Assembly (NCBI RefSeq): GCF_954871325.1
Contig: NC_088776.1
Coordinates: 16,492,052-16,556,051 of the forward strand
DNA: 64,000 nt
Direction of reading: 5' to 3'
Origin: Gordionus sp. m RMFG-2023
Lineage: Eukaryota; Nematomorpha; Gordioida; Chordodea; Parachordodidae
Positions within the stretch are counted from its first letter, which is position 1; every line of letters starts with the position of its first letter. A program made the translations under genes and the position numbers. Positions 1 through 11,474 of this stretch are shown one piece after another. A model generated the notes under the pieces. The model made no database searches, was not told where the DNA came from, and was given only the letters and a program-made list of their open reading frames with translations.

Positions 1-9
1 TTTTCCAAG

Positions 10-2142
10 GTGGATTTTTCGTCGGCGTATTTGCAGTTACCTTTGAGAAAGGAAATCCGTAAATTATTGACGATAACGACTCCAAAGGGGTTGTTTGCGT
101 TTTGTAGATTACCATTTGGATTGAGCGTATCTGCTCCCATTTTTCAACGGACCATGGCGTCAGTTTTTCAAGGATTGGAAGGAGTATTTTATTATATGGA
201 TGATGTGTTAATTACTGGCGTGACGCCGGAGCAGCATAATCAACGTTTGGAGGAAGTGTTTAGGAGAATTCGTGATAAAGGCTTGAGAGCTAGTAAGGAG
301 AAAAGTGTTCTGGGGGTAATGGAGGTTGAATATTTGGGTCATCGGATTAATGGAATTGAAGTGAAACCTTTGGATAAAAATTTGAAGAATATATCGAACA
401 TGAAACGACCTGACACTAAGGCTGAGTTGCAGTCTTTTTTGGGTATGGTCAATTATTACCATAGGTTCGTGGAAAATTTTGCAAAGGTGGCGGCGCCGTT
501 ATATGATTTATTGAAAAAAGGAATTCATTATGAGTGGAAGGATGTACAGCAGATTGCTTTTGAAATTTTAAAGGAAAAAATTGGAAAAGAGCCAGTTTTG
601 GTGTGTTTTGATAATGACTTGGAAATTGTTTTGGTGGTAGATGCCTCAAATAAAGGAGTTGATGGTGCGTTATTACAGGTAATAGAAGGCTTGGAGAGAC
701 CCTTATTGTTTTTCTCGCGTGTTTTTCGTGAGGTGGAAACCAGATATTCTGTGATTGAACAGGAGGCCCTGGCTGTGATTTTCGGGTTGACAAAATGTCG
801 TGAATATTTGATTGGTAAAAAATTTGTAATTTTTACTGATCACAAACCGTTAATTCACTTATTTCGGAAAAACAATCGGGAGTTAATGATGTCTCCCCGG
901 TTACAACGTTGGTTGTTATTGGTGGGCAGCTTTAATGTGGAGATCCGATATCGTTGCGGTAAAGAGAATTGTTTGCCTGATAGTTTGTCCCGATTAGGAT
1001 TAAATGAAGGAAATGATGAAGGGAACAAGGATAAGGTTCGAAACAGTGAAAAGGCCCTGGTTTGTTCGCTTTCGCATATGCTCAAAGGGGGTCCTACCAA
1101 TTGGGAGGATCTTAAGTTGAGTACATTGAGAGATAGAGAAATGACTAGGATAAAGTTATGTGTAATGGGGAAAAAGACTTGGGAGGAGGATTGTAAAGTT
1201 TTTAAAAAGGTGAAGGAGGAATTGTCTGTGATAGATGATTGTTTAATGAGGGGTAATCGTGCTGTAATTCCGTTCAAATTAAGGGGTAAAATTTTAAATT
1301 TGTTACATGCTGGACATCAAGGTCAAGGGAAGATGAAATCGTGGGCCCGTGAATATGTTTGGTGGCCGGGTATGGGAAAAGATATTGAAAATATCACAAG
1401 GACATGTGAGCCGTGTAATTCGTGTGCGGCGATGCCCCGAAAGGAGGTGGGTCAGATATGGCCCAGGTCGAGAAAACCGTGGGAACGCTTACATGTTGAT
1501 TTTTTCGATTTAGATAAAAGGTCGTATTTTTTAGTAGTAGATTCGTATTCGAAATGGATAGAGTACGAGGAGGTACATGGATATACCACGAAAATTGTGG
1601 TAAGGAAATTGAGGGCATTAATGGCCAGGTTCGGATTGCCGGATACCATTGTATCTGATGGAGGACCTGCCTTTGTTAGCGAAAATTTCAAGCAGTTTTG
1701 TAAAGAGTCTAGGATTCGACACATTTTGACCCCGCCCTATCATCCCAGCTCAAATGGTCAAGCTGAGAGGATGGTAGCAATTGTTAAGAATTGGATAAGA
1801 AAGGCCGGCAATCAGGGGAATGGGGTGTATTTGGCCCAGTTGTATTACCTCAATTCTAGGAATAAGGAGGGAGTGACACCTGCTGAATTGTTTTTGGGTC
1901 GGAGGACTAGGGTTCCCCTAGATTTTCTAAGGGCCGAGAGTCACGAGAAGGGAGTTTTGGAGGACCGAAAGATTAGGTTTGAAGTTGGAGAAAAAGTATG
2001 GACTCGTTTGTTTGACGGGAAAGGCAAGAAATGGGCCAGGGGCATTGTTGGGGTAAACGGAGGTTCAAAGTTGGATTTGATTCAATTAGAAATGGGCGGC
2101 ACAGTGATGCGCCACAATGATCATATACGACCGCGGGAGTAA
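10..2142 (+). mobile_element. Ty3/gypsy pol fossil (RT, RNase H, integrase), cut by window start
   Basis: This is the downstream part of an LTR-retrotransposon polyprotein. In order it shows reverse transcriptase (YMDDV near residue 68), RNase H (FTDHKPL near residue 278), the H2C2 zinc-binding head of integrase (HAGHQGQ, WWPGM, CEPCNSC) and the integrase core (LHVDFFDLD, VSDGGPAF, HPSSNGQAER). The domain order RT-RNase H-integrase places it in Ty3/gypsy. The frame is open across the whole part seen here, so the copy looks fairly young. The window starts inside RT, so protease and gag lie outside. No LTR could be bounded downstream. The family call is firm; intactness of the whole element cannot be judged. 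Confidence 0.92.
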
Positions 2143-3480
2143 ATCTGAGGTACCTCATATGATGATATAAATATGAAATTATATACATAAATAAAATGAA
2201 GGTGCATCCCGAAGGATTAGACTCGTTTCCGAGCAAATATATAATGTGTAAATGAAGGTTTGGGTAACATATTGTATGTGGGAATGGGAAGTTAAAGGAT
2301 CAAATAGGAGAGGGGCTCATCTTAAAGTGGTAAATATATATATTTATGCAAAGTTAAAGCATGAAGGAGTAAAATGTACGTGAACGGTCGGTAACCTTTT
2401 TTGTTTGAGTTTATGTATTATTATATGATGGTATTAGAATTTATTGATAGATGTTTATGTAAAAAAGTGAAATTGAATAAGGAGGTTATCTCGGTAATAT
2501 TACGAGAAATTAAAGTATATGTATGTATATGTAATGTTAAGTTAAACTGGTTTAATGTTCCGGCTGTCGGTAATAAACAAGGAAAAAAGATTGAAATTGT
2601 GGTAATATATGTATTGTAAATGAATAAAAGTGTAAAAAAATAAAAGGAATAGAAAAGTTGTAATTCATTTTGTGAATACATTTTTGTTCATAGCCTTATA
2701 GGATTTTTGTTCATAGCCTTATAGGATAAATCACGGTTGTTGAACATTGGTATTGGTACTGGGAAAATATTTTTTTTTAAATAAAAAAAGATATAATTAA
2801 TTAAAAAGTTTTTTAAAAATTTTTTTTTGGTGAGCACGTGCGGCGTGTTTGAGTTATTTGGTACTGGGAAGATATTGGTAAAAAAGCAATTAAAATTAAA
2901 AGGTTTTTGTTTGAGTTTTTTTTTCCTTTCCCCCCCCCTTTTCTCTTGTTTATAATTTAATGGTCTGTGTATGTGTGGAATACCGTAAAAGGAAATAGGA
3001 AAAGTTTAAAACGTGTTTATGTTTTGGAACGCAATCATGGATTGATTTTGTTTTTGTGTATGAAGTGAATTTTTTTTTAAGGAAAATTAAATTATAAAAG
3101 TGTTTAGTTAATTTAAATTTTTTTTTGTAAAAGATTTTTTTTTTAAATTATAAAATTATTTTTTTTTTCAATTAAATTCCCCGAAATATTAAATTATACT
3201 TCTTTTATTAAATTGAAGTTTTTGTTGTTATAAAGTCAATTTTTTTTTACAAGAAATCATTACTACCATTTTCTGTAAACTAAAATAAAGAAAAGGTCAA
3301 CGCATATCCTTGAACCAGTAAATTATATTTTTTTTTATTAAATTGAAGTTTTTGTTGTTATAAAGTTTTTTTTTTCAAAAAAATTAAGTCATTACTACTA
3401 GTTTCTGAAAACCAAAATAAAGAAAAGGTCCACGTATAGCCTTGAACCAGTTATCCACAAATATTTTATCACCTTCGAGA
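2143..3480. repeat. Non-coding stretch after the gypsy pol, with tandem duplications
   Basis: No coding region is evident. A perfect 23-bp tandem pair (ttttt-gttcatagccttatagga) lies at 2681-2703 and 2704-2726. A longer imperfect tandem pair with a period of about 129 bp fills 3192-3450; both halves contain ttgaagtttttgttgttata and end near ccttgaaccagt. A purine-rich run near 2300-2316 could be a polypurine tract. The stretch probably holds the 3' non-coding end or LTR of the upstream element, but I could not find matched TG...CA ends. Confidence 0.5.
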
Positions 3481-3481
3481 A

Positions 3482-3960
3482 ATGGAAACAATCTCACGAC
3501 TTGTGGACCTTGGAGATTTCTATCTCCAGGTCACATTAATCAAGAAGCACGATGGTATGACCCTGGGAGAAGGACGCCGGAAGGAAAATCAGCCACCGAC
3601 GTATGGGATTAGACGGAAAAAATGTTATAATTGTCAGGGAGAGGGTCATCTTAGACATCAATGCACGCAACTACCCAGGGATCGTGTACCTATGGGGGTG
3701 TTATTGGAGAATCCGCGGGTAGAACCATATGAGGGGAAAAAAAGATATATAACGAGATGAATGTGGAGCAGCCGACAACTTCTGTTCTTATGGGACCGGC
3801 CATACCTGCTGATAGGCGTCCTCCGAAAAGACCAAGTTATAATGATGGAGTGCCACAATTAGGGGATTCTCGCGGACATCGAGAGGTGGATATGTTGCAG
3901 AGAGCTATGGCTATTATAGCTACTGAGGTTCTACCGACGACTAGTGCAGGGGATTTTTGC
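3482..3960 (+). mobile_element. Retroelement gag scrap (zinc knuckle)
   Basis: A short coding remnant carries one CCHC zinc knuckle (CYNCQGEGHLRHQC), the mark of a retroelement nucleocapsid. A second short frame follows directly, rich in Pro and Arg. It lies on the same strand as the pol fossil upstream but after it, so it belongs to another copy or to a rearranged one. It is broken and incomplete, with one or a few breaks. Confidence 0.6.
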
Positions 3961-4400
3961 ATGAACATTTTTTTTATACATGTAAAAAAGATTTTTTTTG
4001 TTTATCGACATGCCCTGATCCCATAAAGGGGTGGCATGTCGTATTTGTAAATACGTACATTTTATATTTTTTTGTTTACGCGAAATGCCAATCAACCGAT
4101 TAAAATAAGGTTGATTGGATAGAAAAATTATATGGAATAGAATATATTTTATTTTATTTTTTTTTATGAAATTAATTAATTTTTATAAAAATTAGGGATA
4201 TTTTTTTTTATAAAGAAATGAATTTTCTTTTGAATAAAATTGTTGGATTTATATTGTAGTTTTATTTGTCTTTTGATTTGATAATTTCCTATAATTCTTG
4301 ACGATTCGTTTTTTTAGAAAGTTTGATTAAGTTTCTAGGATTTGGTTGGGGTAGATTTTAGATAGGTTTTAGTTGGTGTTTTTAGTCTTTAAAAAGTTAT
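3961..4400. other. AT-rich gap, no gene seen
   Basis: T-rich sequence between the gag scrap and the integrase element. I see no open frame, RNA gene or clear repeat. A 14-bp motif (catgccctgatccc, near 4010, with its reverse nearby as ggcatgtcg) is too weak to call. Confidence 0.5.
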
Positions 4401-6170
4401 AGTGGAGTGGATGTGATACTAATGAGGCAAAATCTTTAGCTGACCATTTTGGTATCACCAAGACTCACAGCAACTTGACTAGTAGGTAAAATATTTCTGC
4501 AGAATAAATCTATTTATTATATCATGTATTATATTTTTAGCTTCTGGTGGCCATATATGAAATTGGATGTGGTTAATTTTGTAAAATGTTGGGATATTTG
4601 CCAGCGTTGCAACACAAGATTTGATAAAACTAACAATGCGTTGCATTCAATTCCTATTCCAACAAAGGTATTAAAGTTGATTACATAACAAATCCTTAAT
4701 TTGAAAATTTTTATAGTTTGGTCATTATAATTGTTTCTAATTTTTTTTTATGTATTTTATATTTTTCATTTGTAGCTTTATTAATGATCTGTCTATTATA
4801 GCTTATATGTATGTGGCACTTGTTTTTATTAGTGATGTTGGTTTCATATATTGAACCATTTAAATTTTATTGAATTTTTTTACAAGAAATATATCATATA
4901 TTCATTTTTAGTTTCTTTAAGGTTAATATAACAGTCCAAAATAAAAATATAATTTGCATATAATCTCTAATAATTAAAATTTATAATCTGAAAATATAAT
5001 AAATAAAATTAATATAGTCCCCCTTCAATCTCAGGTAAAAATTGATATATATATCATAATTTCATTTTTTAGCTAATTTAGATTTTACCTCATTCTTTAT
5101 TATTATGTTTTTTTCAGCTGCAATCATAAATAATGGTAAGTAGCTTTACTTTATTACATGACACCTAACCTCCTAATGGAGTATATAATATAACAACAAT
5201 CTTTTATTTTACAAAAGGTATGGACACAAATAGGTGTTGATTTAAGTGCTTTGCCTGAAAGTGAGGATGGCTATAAATACATTGCTGTAGCAGTTGATTA
5301 TTTCACCAAATATATTGTAGCCATGCCTTTAAAAGATAAAACAGCAAAATTGGTATCGCGCTTCCTTTATTCGTTACTATGCACACATGGTAGGGCAAAA
5401 GTATATAAATTTGGTAATAAAATATTAATATTAATATAGATTCAAATTAATGATCAAGGACGTGAGTTTGTGAATGAAATAAGCAATAATTTTCACAAAC
5501 TCATAGGGACCATGCAGAGGGTGACAAGTGCTTATCACCCTCAAGCAAATGGCATGGTTGAAAGAGTGAATAGGACAATCCAAAATACACTACCAAAGTG
5601 TATTAAGGATAATCAATTAATTTGGACAGATGCCTTGCCTTGCATAATATTTGCCTATGACACTTCTCTACACGAATCTTCGAAATTTACACCATATGAG
5701 CTGATGTATGGTAGAAAAGCAAAACAAGCTTATGGGGTATGATATACTATATATTATGTCTCTATTTAAGATTGACGAGGAAGAGGATATTGATCCTGAC
5801 AATGTACCTGAAGCAGATTTGGAATCTTGTTTTCAAGATACAGTTTCCAGGATGAATGATATTCATGAGATAGCTGCTGGCAATATAGATCTTGCTCAGC
5901 TTAAACAGCAGAGGGATTATAGAAGCCGTAATACTGGTAGAAATAACCATTATTTAGTCAATGATCAAGTGCTTATTTGGAACAGCCGTCGGGCTGATAG
6001 GAAAGATGGTAAAATGATCAGACCTTGGATGGGTCCTTATACAGTAGTTAGGATTCTTAAAAGTGAAATTTATCATTATTATTAAATTATTTTTAATATT
6101 TGGGCAATGTTGAGTTCATGAATGCTAGCGGTAGCATTTTAAAGAGCAAAGCAAATATATGTAATATCGC
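4400..6170 (+). mobile_element. KRBA2/Ginger-type integrase gene, copy 1
   Basis: The coding pieces show an H2C2 zinc-binding head (ADHFGITKTHSN, then FVKCWDICQRC), an integrase catalytic core (DGYKYIAVAVDYFTKY; INDQGREFVNE; TSAYHPQANGMVERVNR, the DDE order) and a C-terminal part (WNSRRADRKDGK, GPYTVVRI). There is no reverse transcriptase or gag nearby. That fits the KRBA2-like, Ginger-type integrases (cut-and-paste relatives of Ty3 integrase) better than an LTR element, though a Ty3 fossil is not excluded. The pieces are separated by AT-rich gaps, some with GT...AG ends and intron size (about 40 nt or more), and the same layout recurs in the inverted copy at 15.5-17.4 kb. The tail runs into a minisatellite at 6.43-6.99 kb. 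Confidence 0.7.
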
Positions 6171-6429
6171 ATGTCTTATTTGTGTCGCATCGTTATAACG
6201 CATGTCTTTTTTATATCTTTTCTAATCTTTATATATGCGTAAATTTTATATACAATTTAAATAAAGCATTTAAATTATTTAAAAAATGTTATTAACTTAT
6301 ATATTATTTCTAATCCTGTTTTATCTCACATCTCTATATTAAGATTTGACATTTTCGAACTTAACCTTAAATTAATATATAAAACTTTAAGAGTTAATTT
6401 TAAATACAAATTAAGCAAAATTGCCATAA

Positions 6430-6990
6430 ATATCAATGTAATAGAAAATATAATACTTAATCTTTACACGTCAGTCATAAATGTCAGTATTATTAAAAAT
6501 TATATTTAATCTTTACACGTCAGTCATAAATGTCTGTATTAATAAAAATATTATATTTAATCTTTACATATCAGTCATAAATGTCAATATTATTAAAAAT
6601 ATCATATACACGTCAGTTATAAATGTCAATATCACTAAAATATTATATTTGATCTTAACATGTCAGTCATAAATGCCAATATCACTAAATTAAAATATAT
6701 TTAAAACAGGGATTCACTTAAATATCTATAACAATAGAAAATATAATACTTAATCTTTACACGTCAATCATAAATGTCAGTATTAACAAAAATATTATAT
6801 TTAATCTTTACATGTCAGTCATAAATGTCAGTATTATTAAAATATTATATTTAATCTCTACACGTCAGTCATAAATGTCAATATCACTAAAATATTATAT
6901 TTGATCTTAACATGTCAGTCATAAATGCCAATATCACTAAATTAGAATCTATTTAAAACAGGGATTTACTTAAATATCTATAACAATAGA
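6430..6990. repeat. Minisatellite tail, about 50-bp unit
   Basis: A core of cgtcagtcataaatgtcaat recurs about every 49-51 bp, roughly nine times. Two larger blocks each end in aaaacaggga-ttcacttaaa followed by atatctataacaatag, so there is a second-order repeat of about 250-290 bp. The same core appears at 25.56-25.74 kb behind the OTU gene, and the terminal aaaacagg motif also occurs at 15.56 kb beside integrase copy 2. It therefore looks like a terminal part of that transposon family. Confidence 0.8.
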
Positions 6991-7059
6991 AAATATAATA
7001 TTTTCCTTTTCCTCAAAATATTTGTATTAGTTGTAGTTTTCAAAATTTTCCTTTTTACG

Positions 7060-10000
7060 TCGATTTTAGCTTCTTGGATTCAAACAAATATACCGATATG
7101 GAGCATCCGGTAGGTTTAAAGGGAAGCTTACTCTTATCTTCGCTTAATATAAATGGCTTAAATAGCAAGTTAACGGTTCTTCTTAGGCTAATAGCAGAGG
7201 AGAAAATCGATGTAATAGCGATACAAGAAACCCATTCTAAAGACAATAATATGGCCAACTTTAATAACTTTATACTATATAGTTCGGGCACTACCTTAAA
7301 TGGTTGGTCAGGAGTTGCCTTCCTAATTAGTAAGAGAGTGCATAATTTTGTAGATAAATTTGTCCCCATTTCCGAAAGGTGTTACCTGATGTATTTGAAT
7401 ACCTATTTTGTTTATGCTCCCCCCAACAGAGGTGATAGGCTCTCCTTTTAGACCATCTTGAAAACATTGCATGCTCTCTTCCTAAGAGCCGCAACTAGAT
7501 AATCTTGGGGGACTTGAATATCAGGATTGGGAAGGAGGAGTTTTACATACATGATGGAGTAATTGGGAATGCGGCCATTCCCCAACCAAATCGCGAAGAT
7601 AGTAGAAAGCTTTTGGAGTTGTGCAGAAGTTTTTCCCTCAAAATCGAGAACACTTTCTTCTTTCATAATGAAAGTAATACTTTAACTTATAGGAGGAACA
7701 ATATTACTTCTCAAATCGACTTTTTCATTTCCAACATTCATGGTTGGTTTACTGATGTAAAAGCAATGCTGAACATAAATATTTCAGATCACAAGTTAAT
7801 CAAAGCCTCCTCATAAAGAATTTATGGGGGAACTCCAACGCCTCCCCACATCTAATCAGCCCAGATTTTCTCCCTGGACAACTAATGCTAAAAATTTACA
7901 ACGACCTGAAGTAAAGCTGCTATTAGGCCAAAACTTAAGAGACAGGATGACAACACGTGAAATTACACCGGAGTCTGTTTCTACGGAGGCATGTTGGTCG
8001 TCCTTTAAGAGTATTCTTTTTGGAGCCTGTAATGATCTTCCTAACATCAATAGTTCTCCCCCGAGGCATGAATGGTTATCTGAAGAAACAGTTCTCTTGA
8101 TAGCTGAACTCAGGTCGCTTGAGAGACGCGATGGCGCCCTCTGGACTACAATCCACAGACTCCTTAGGAGGGACAGATAGATCTACATAGCAAAGAAAGC
8201 TTTCGAGATTGACAGAGGCATGAGAGAAAACAGAACTTTTGATGCCTATAAAAAGCTCAAGCTTTTCTGTAGTGCAAGAGTATTCAAGCCTCTCCCATCA
8301 ATCAGACTGGACAATAATAAATTGATTACCGACCCGGACGAACAGATGGCTCTATGGTTGGACCTAGACCTAAAACGAATTATTTGTTATTTGATATTCT
8401 ATTCGATTCGTTAACACAATTATTCGATTCGAAATTTCGAATCGAATATGAATAATGAGGAAAATTATTCGTATTAATCGAAATTTCGAATCGAATATGA
8501 ATAATGAGGAAAATTATTCGTATTATTCGAAATTATTTATATATAAATATTCGTAATTATTCTCAAATATTTTATTGCAAGTAAAATAAAAAGAAGTAAT
8601 TAAATTTTCCTAGTGGATATCATTTCGTTTTATTTTATTTCCTATTATCAAATATCAAATCATAACAAGTTATATTTGCTGAAAATGTTTAATGGAAGAA
8701 AAGGAAAAGCTTCAAAGTAAAATATAATTATTTTATTTTGATTGTTTCTCTTTAATCATTTTTGATGTTATGAACAAGTCAAAACATTTTTATAGAGTGT
8801 GCCTCTTTCCCATATTCTCGAGCTCCTGGTAGATAAATAACTAAAAATTTTTGACTAGTTCTTATTATTTGATTAGGAAAATCCTTTTCCCATTTAGTAA
8901 CCTTATTTTTGACAAATTTTAAAGACAATCTAATTTAGATAGTGCATTATAATATCTTCATCCTCTATTACATTGTCATAATCACCTCTAAAAAATATAT
9001 TAATAATTAAATAAAGGAAATTTATGCTACTAAAGTATTTTTAATAAATAAAATCTATAATGAAATACTTTCTAAAATTTTGTTATATTTTATATGCAAA
9101 AATAACAATTAGCTTAGAGAATCCTTAAAAGTGTCATCTTTAAACATCTGTAAAATTTTTTTTGCAAAATATTTTATAAGCTTTAGAAAAATTTTCGAAT
9201 CGAATATTCGACGAATCGAAAAGAATAACGATTTTATTATTCGTACGAATACGAATAGCGCAATTATTCGATTCGTTTTTTGTAGGCCTAGTTGGACCAT
9301 TACATGGAAATCTTTGATTCAAGGAGACCAGTCGTATTTCCATCCTCTAGCCATAGCGCAGTATCATCTGATGCTAACTTTTCTGTGTTGGAAATAACTA
9401 AGGCCATTAAAAAACTTAGGAACAATAAATCCCCAGGTCCGGATAACATCTTAGGAGAACATCTGAAAGCTGCCCCCTCAGAGGTTTCTCAGCTCTTGCT
9501 GGGGTTGTTCAATAGGATTTGGGTTACGGGGAAGATGCCAGCAGACTGGAATATGACAATTTTTTATAACTTCCCCAAAACCCCGAATCCTGTTAAATTT
9601 AAGGATTATAGAGCTATTGCTCTCACATCCATCGTGTCGAAGGTTTTCATGATTCTTCTAAAAAACCGCATTCTTTCGACCACGTCTAATCTTCTGTCCA
9701 AGTACATCTGTGCCTACCGCCCAAACAGGAATATCAATGAACCTATATTGGCATTAAAGATATTAATACAGAAGTGTGACAAATATAAATTACCATTTTA
9801 CTTTATCTTCGTTGATTTTAAGCGCGCTTTTGACAGTGTTATTCATGATTCCTTGTGGGCAATCCTAGTAGGATTTGGCATTGACGGAAATATCATTAGG
9901 ATTCTTAAGACACATTATAGTAATCTCTTCGCCTCGTTTAAAATCATTAATAAAGTTTCTCCCCCTTTAGAACTAAAAAAGGAGTAAAACAAGGGTGTGT

Positions 10001-11290
10001 CGTCTCCCCGTTGTTGTTCAATATAGTTATAAATAAAATAATTATCGATTCGCTGGGAGCCGCAAATCTTCTGGAACTTGGATTTAATCAGCCATGGTTT
10101 TTGGAAAATAGGGTGATTTGTTATGCAGTCGACTTGGTGATGATCGCCAAGAGCTTGGAGGAGGCCCATAATTTAGTCTTGATACTTAATTCCTTCAGCT
10201 TAAAGGTTGGATTGGATATTAACTTTGATAAGACGGTAATTATGTCATCATCTCATGCGCCCCCTTTGGTTGATTGGATGGTTGGGGGAAAGTTGGTCAG
10301 GGTGGTGTCCTCCTATAAATATCTTGGGGTAAACATAGATAATAGGGGTAGCTGCCACGAAGAACTAAAAATCAGAATTCATAACGCAAGGGCTGCTTTT
10401 TACAAATATTTCAAACTGTGGAAATCCAGGGAGATATCGATTTACACTAGGCTACGTATTTTCAATTCCACCATCATCCCAATTTTCCTTTACGGCGGTG
10501 GTATATGGGATATTACGAAAACAGAGATCAGGAGATTACAGGTGTTCGTCAACAAATGTCTTAGGATAATAAATGGCATTTTTTACCCCAACATTATCTC
10601 TAATGTTAACCTTTGGCGGAGGTCACGTCACACTCTAGTGCAAGTGACTTTGAAAAAGAAATGTCTTACCTTTTTTGCACACATTCTGAGGAATCACACA
10701 ATTAATAGCCTGGTCCTGGAGGCGATAAATTGTTTATACTCATTCAACGGCAAAATCTATGGGAAATATAAAACTTTATGGTTTTATAGGGCAGTAAAGG
10801 ATATCATGGATTTAAACCTTAACATGAAACAGTTTTTAAGGTTGAATAAAGATAAGAAATCAATAAATAAACTGTTGAAGATCAAATCAAATTATTTGAA
10901 TCTCTCATAAACTCCTCCTTGACGTAGGTTATTTTTACTTTTGTTTTATCTTCCTTTATTCTACTTTTGCTGCCTTTTCTCTCTCCTCATTCTGTATCGA
11001 ACTTTTCCTTTCATCTATTATTTGCTATCAATTTTCTCATCTTAAAGTTAGGTCCCCCTTTGCCTTTAAAATCTATTATGTATATAAGCATCTTATGGGT
11101 GTGGGCTGTGCTTATTTTGTCCATTCCTCATCAGCCCATAGACGTTAAGTAATAGTCCTTGGACTATTACGTGTACAAGTACGTGCAGCTTGCCCACAAA
11201 CGTGTGAGGCTCCTCATTTTTATCCCTTTTTTAATTTGTCCAGTCAGATGGATTATGAGGAAAACCTAACGTAGCTCTGTTGTATCCACA
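7060..11290 (+). mobile_element. LINE (non-LTR retrotransposon), RTE-like, split by a MITE
   Basis: An apurinic-type endonuclease comes first (SLNINGLNSK, IQETHSKD, ILGDLNIRIG, ITSQIDFFIS; about 7074-7816), then a linker and the reverse transcriptase (PGPDNILGEHLK, FVDFKRAFDS, VKQGCVVSPLL; about 9292-10910), then a C-terminal part with VNKCLRIINGIFYP and LWRRS. Without the MITE at 8365-9290 the element is about 3.3 kb, the usual RTE size. Breaks include frame changes near 7450 and 9985. The RT active site reads YAVDL where Y/F-ADD is expected, so one catalytic aspartate is Val and this copy is dead. The 3' UTR runs to about 11290 (tgttgtatccacaa); a truncated sister copy of it lies inverted at 20.48-20.70 kb. 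Confidence 0.88.
8365..9290. mobile_element. hAT-type MITE, 926 bp, inside the LINE
   Basis: An 8-bp target duplication (gttggacc) flanks the insertion at 8357-8364 and 9291-9298. Joining the LINE across one copy restores MALWLDHYMEIFDS. The ends are inverted: TAGACCTAAAACGAAT on the left against TAGGCCTACAAAAAACGAAT on the right, read inward. Inner ends are packed with attcgattcgaa/ttcgaatcgaat palindromes, including a duplicated block at about 8434-8525. The minus strand holds a faint hAT dimerisation-like stretch (IIRTSQKFLVIYLPG), so it may be a deletion derivative of a hAT element. A scrap of the same family lies near 52.98-53.11 kb. Confidence 0.85.
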
Positions 11291-11306
11291 ACTAGTGGGC
11301 GAAAAC

Positions 11307-11474
11307 TGTGATGAAACCAATTTTTATTATAAATTTAACATCTTTTTACCTTTTGTACCGCAATATATATATATTTTACAAAACAAACAATTAATCGTTG
11401 TACACAATTAATAATATATATTTTTTAAATTCATCTATATTTAATTGCCTTTGAGGCTAATTGTTTCTATTACA
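11307..11474 (-). repeat. 3' LTR of the gypsy element
   Basis: Begins tgtgatgaaaccaat and ends gtttctattaca on the + strand, matching the LTR at 15366-15532 almost throughout. The outer flank is the target repeat aaaac. Because the element is read on the minus strand, this is its 3' LTR. Confidence 0.92.
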
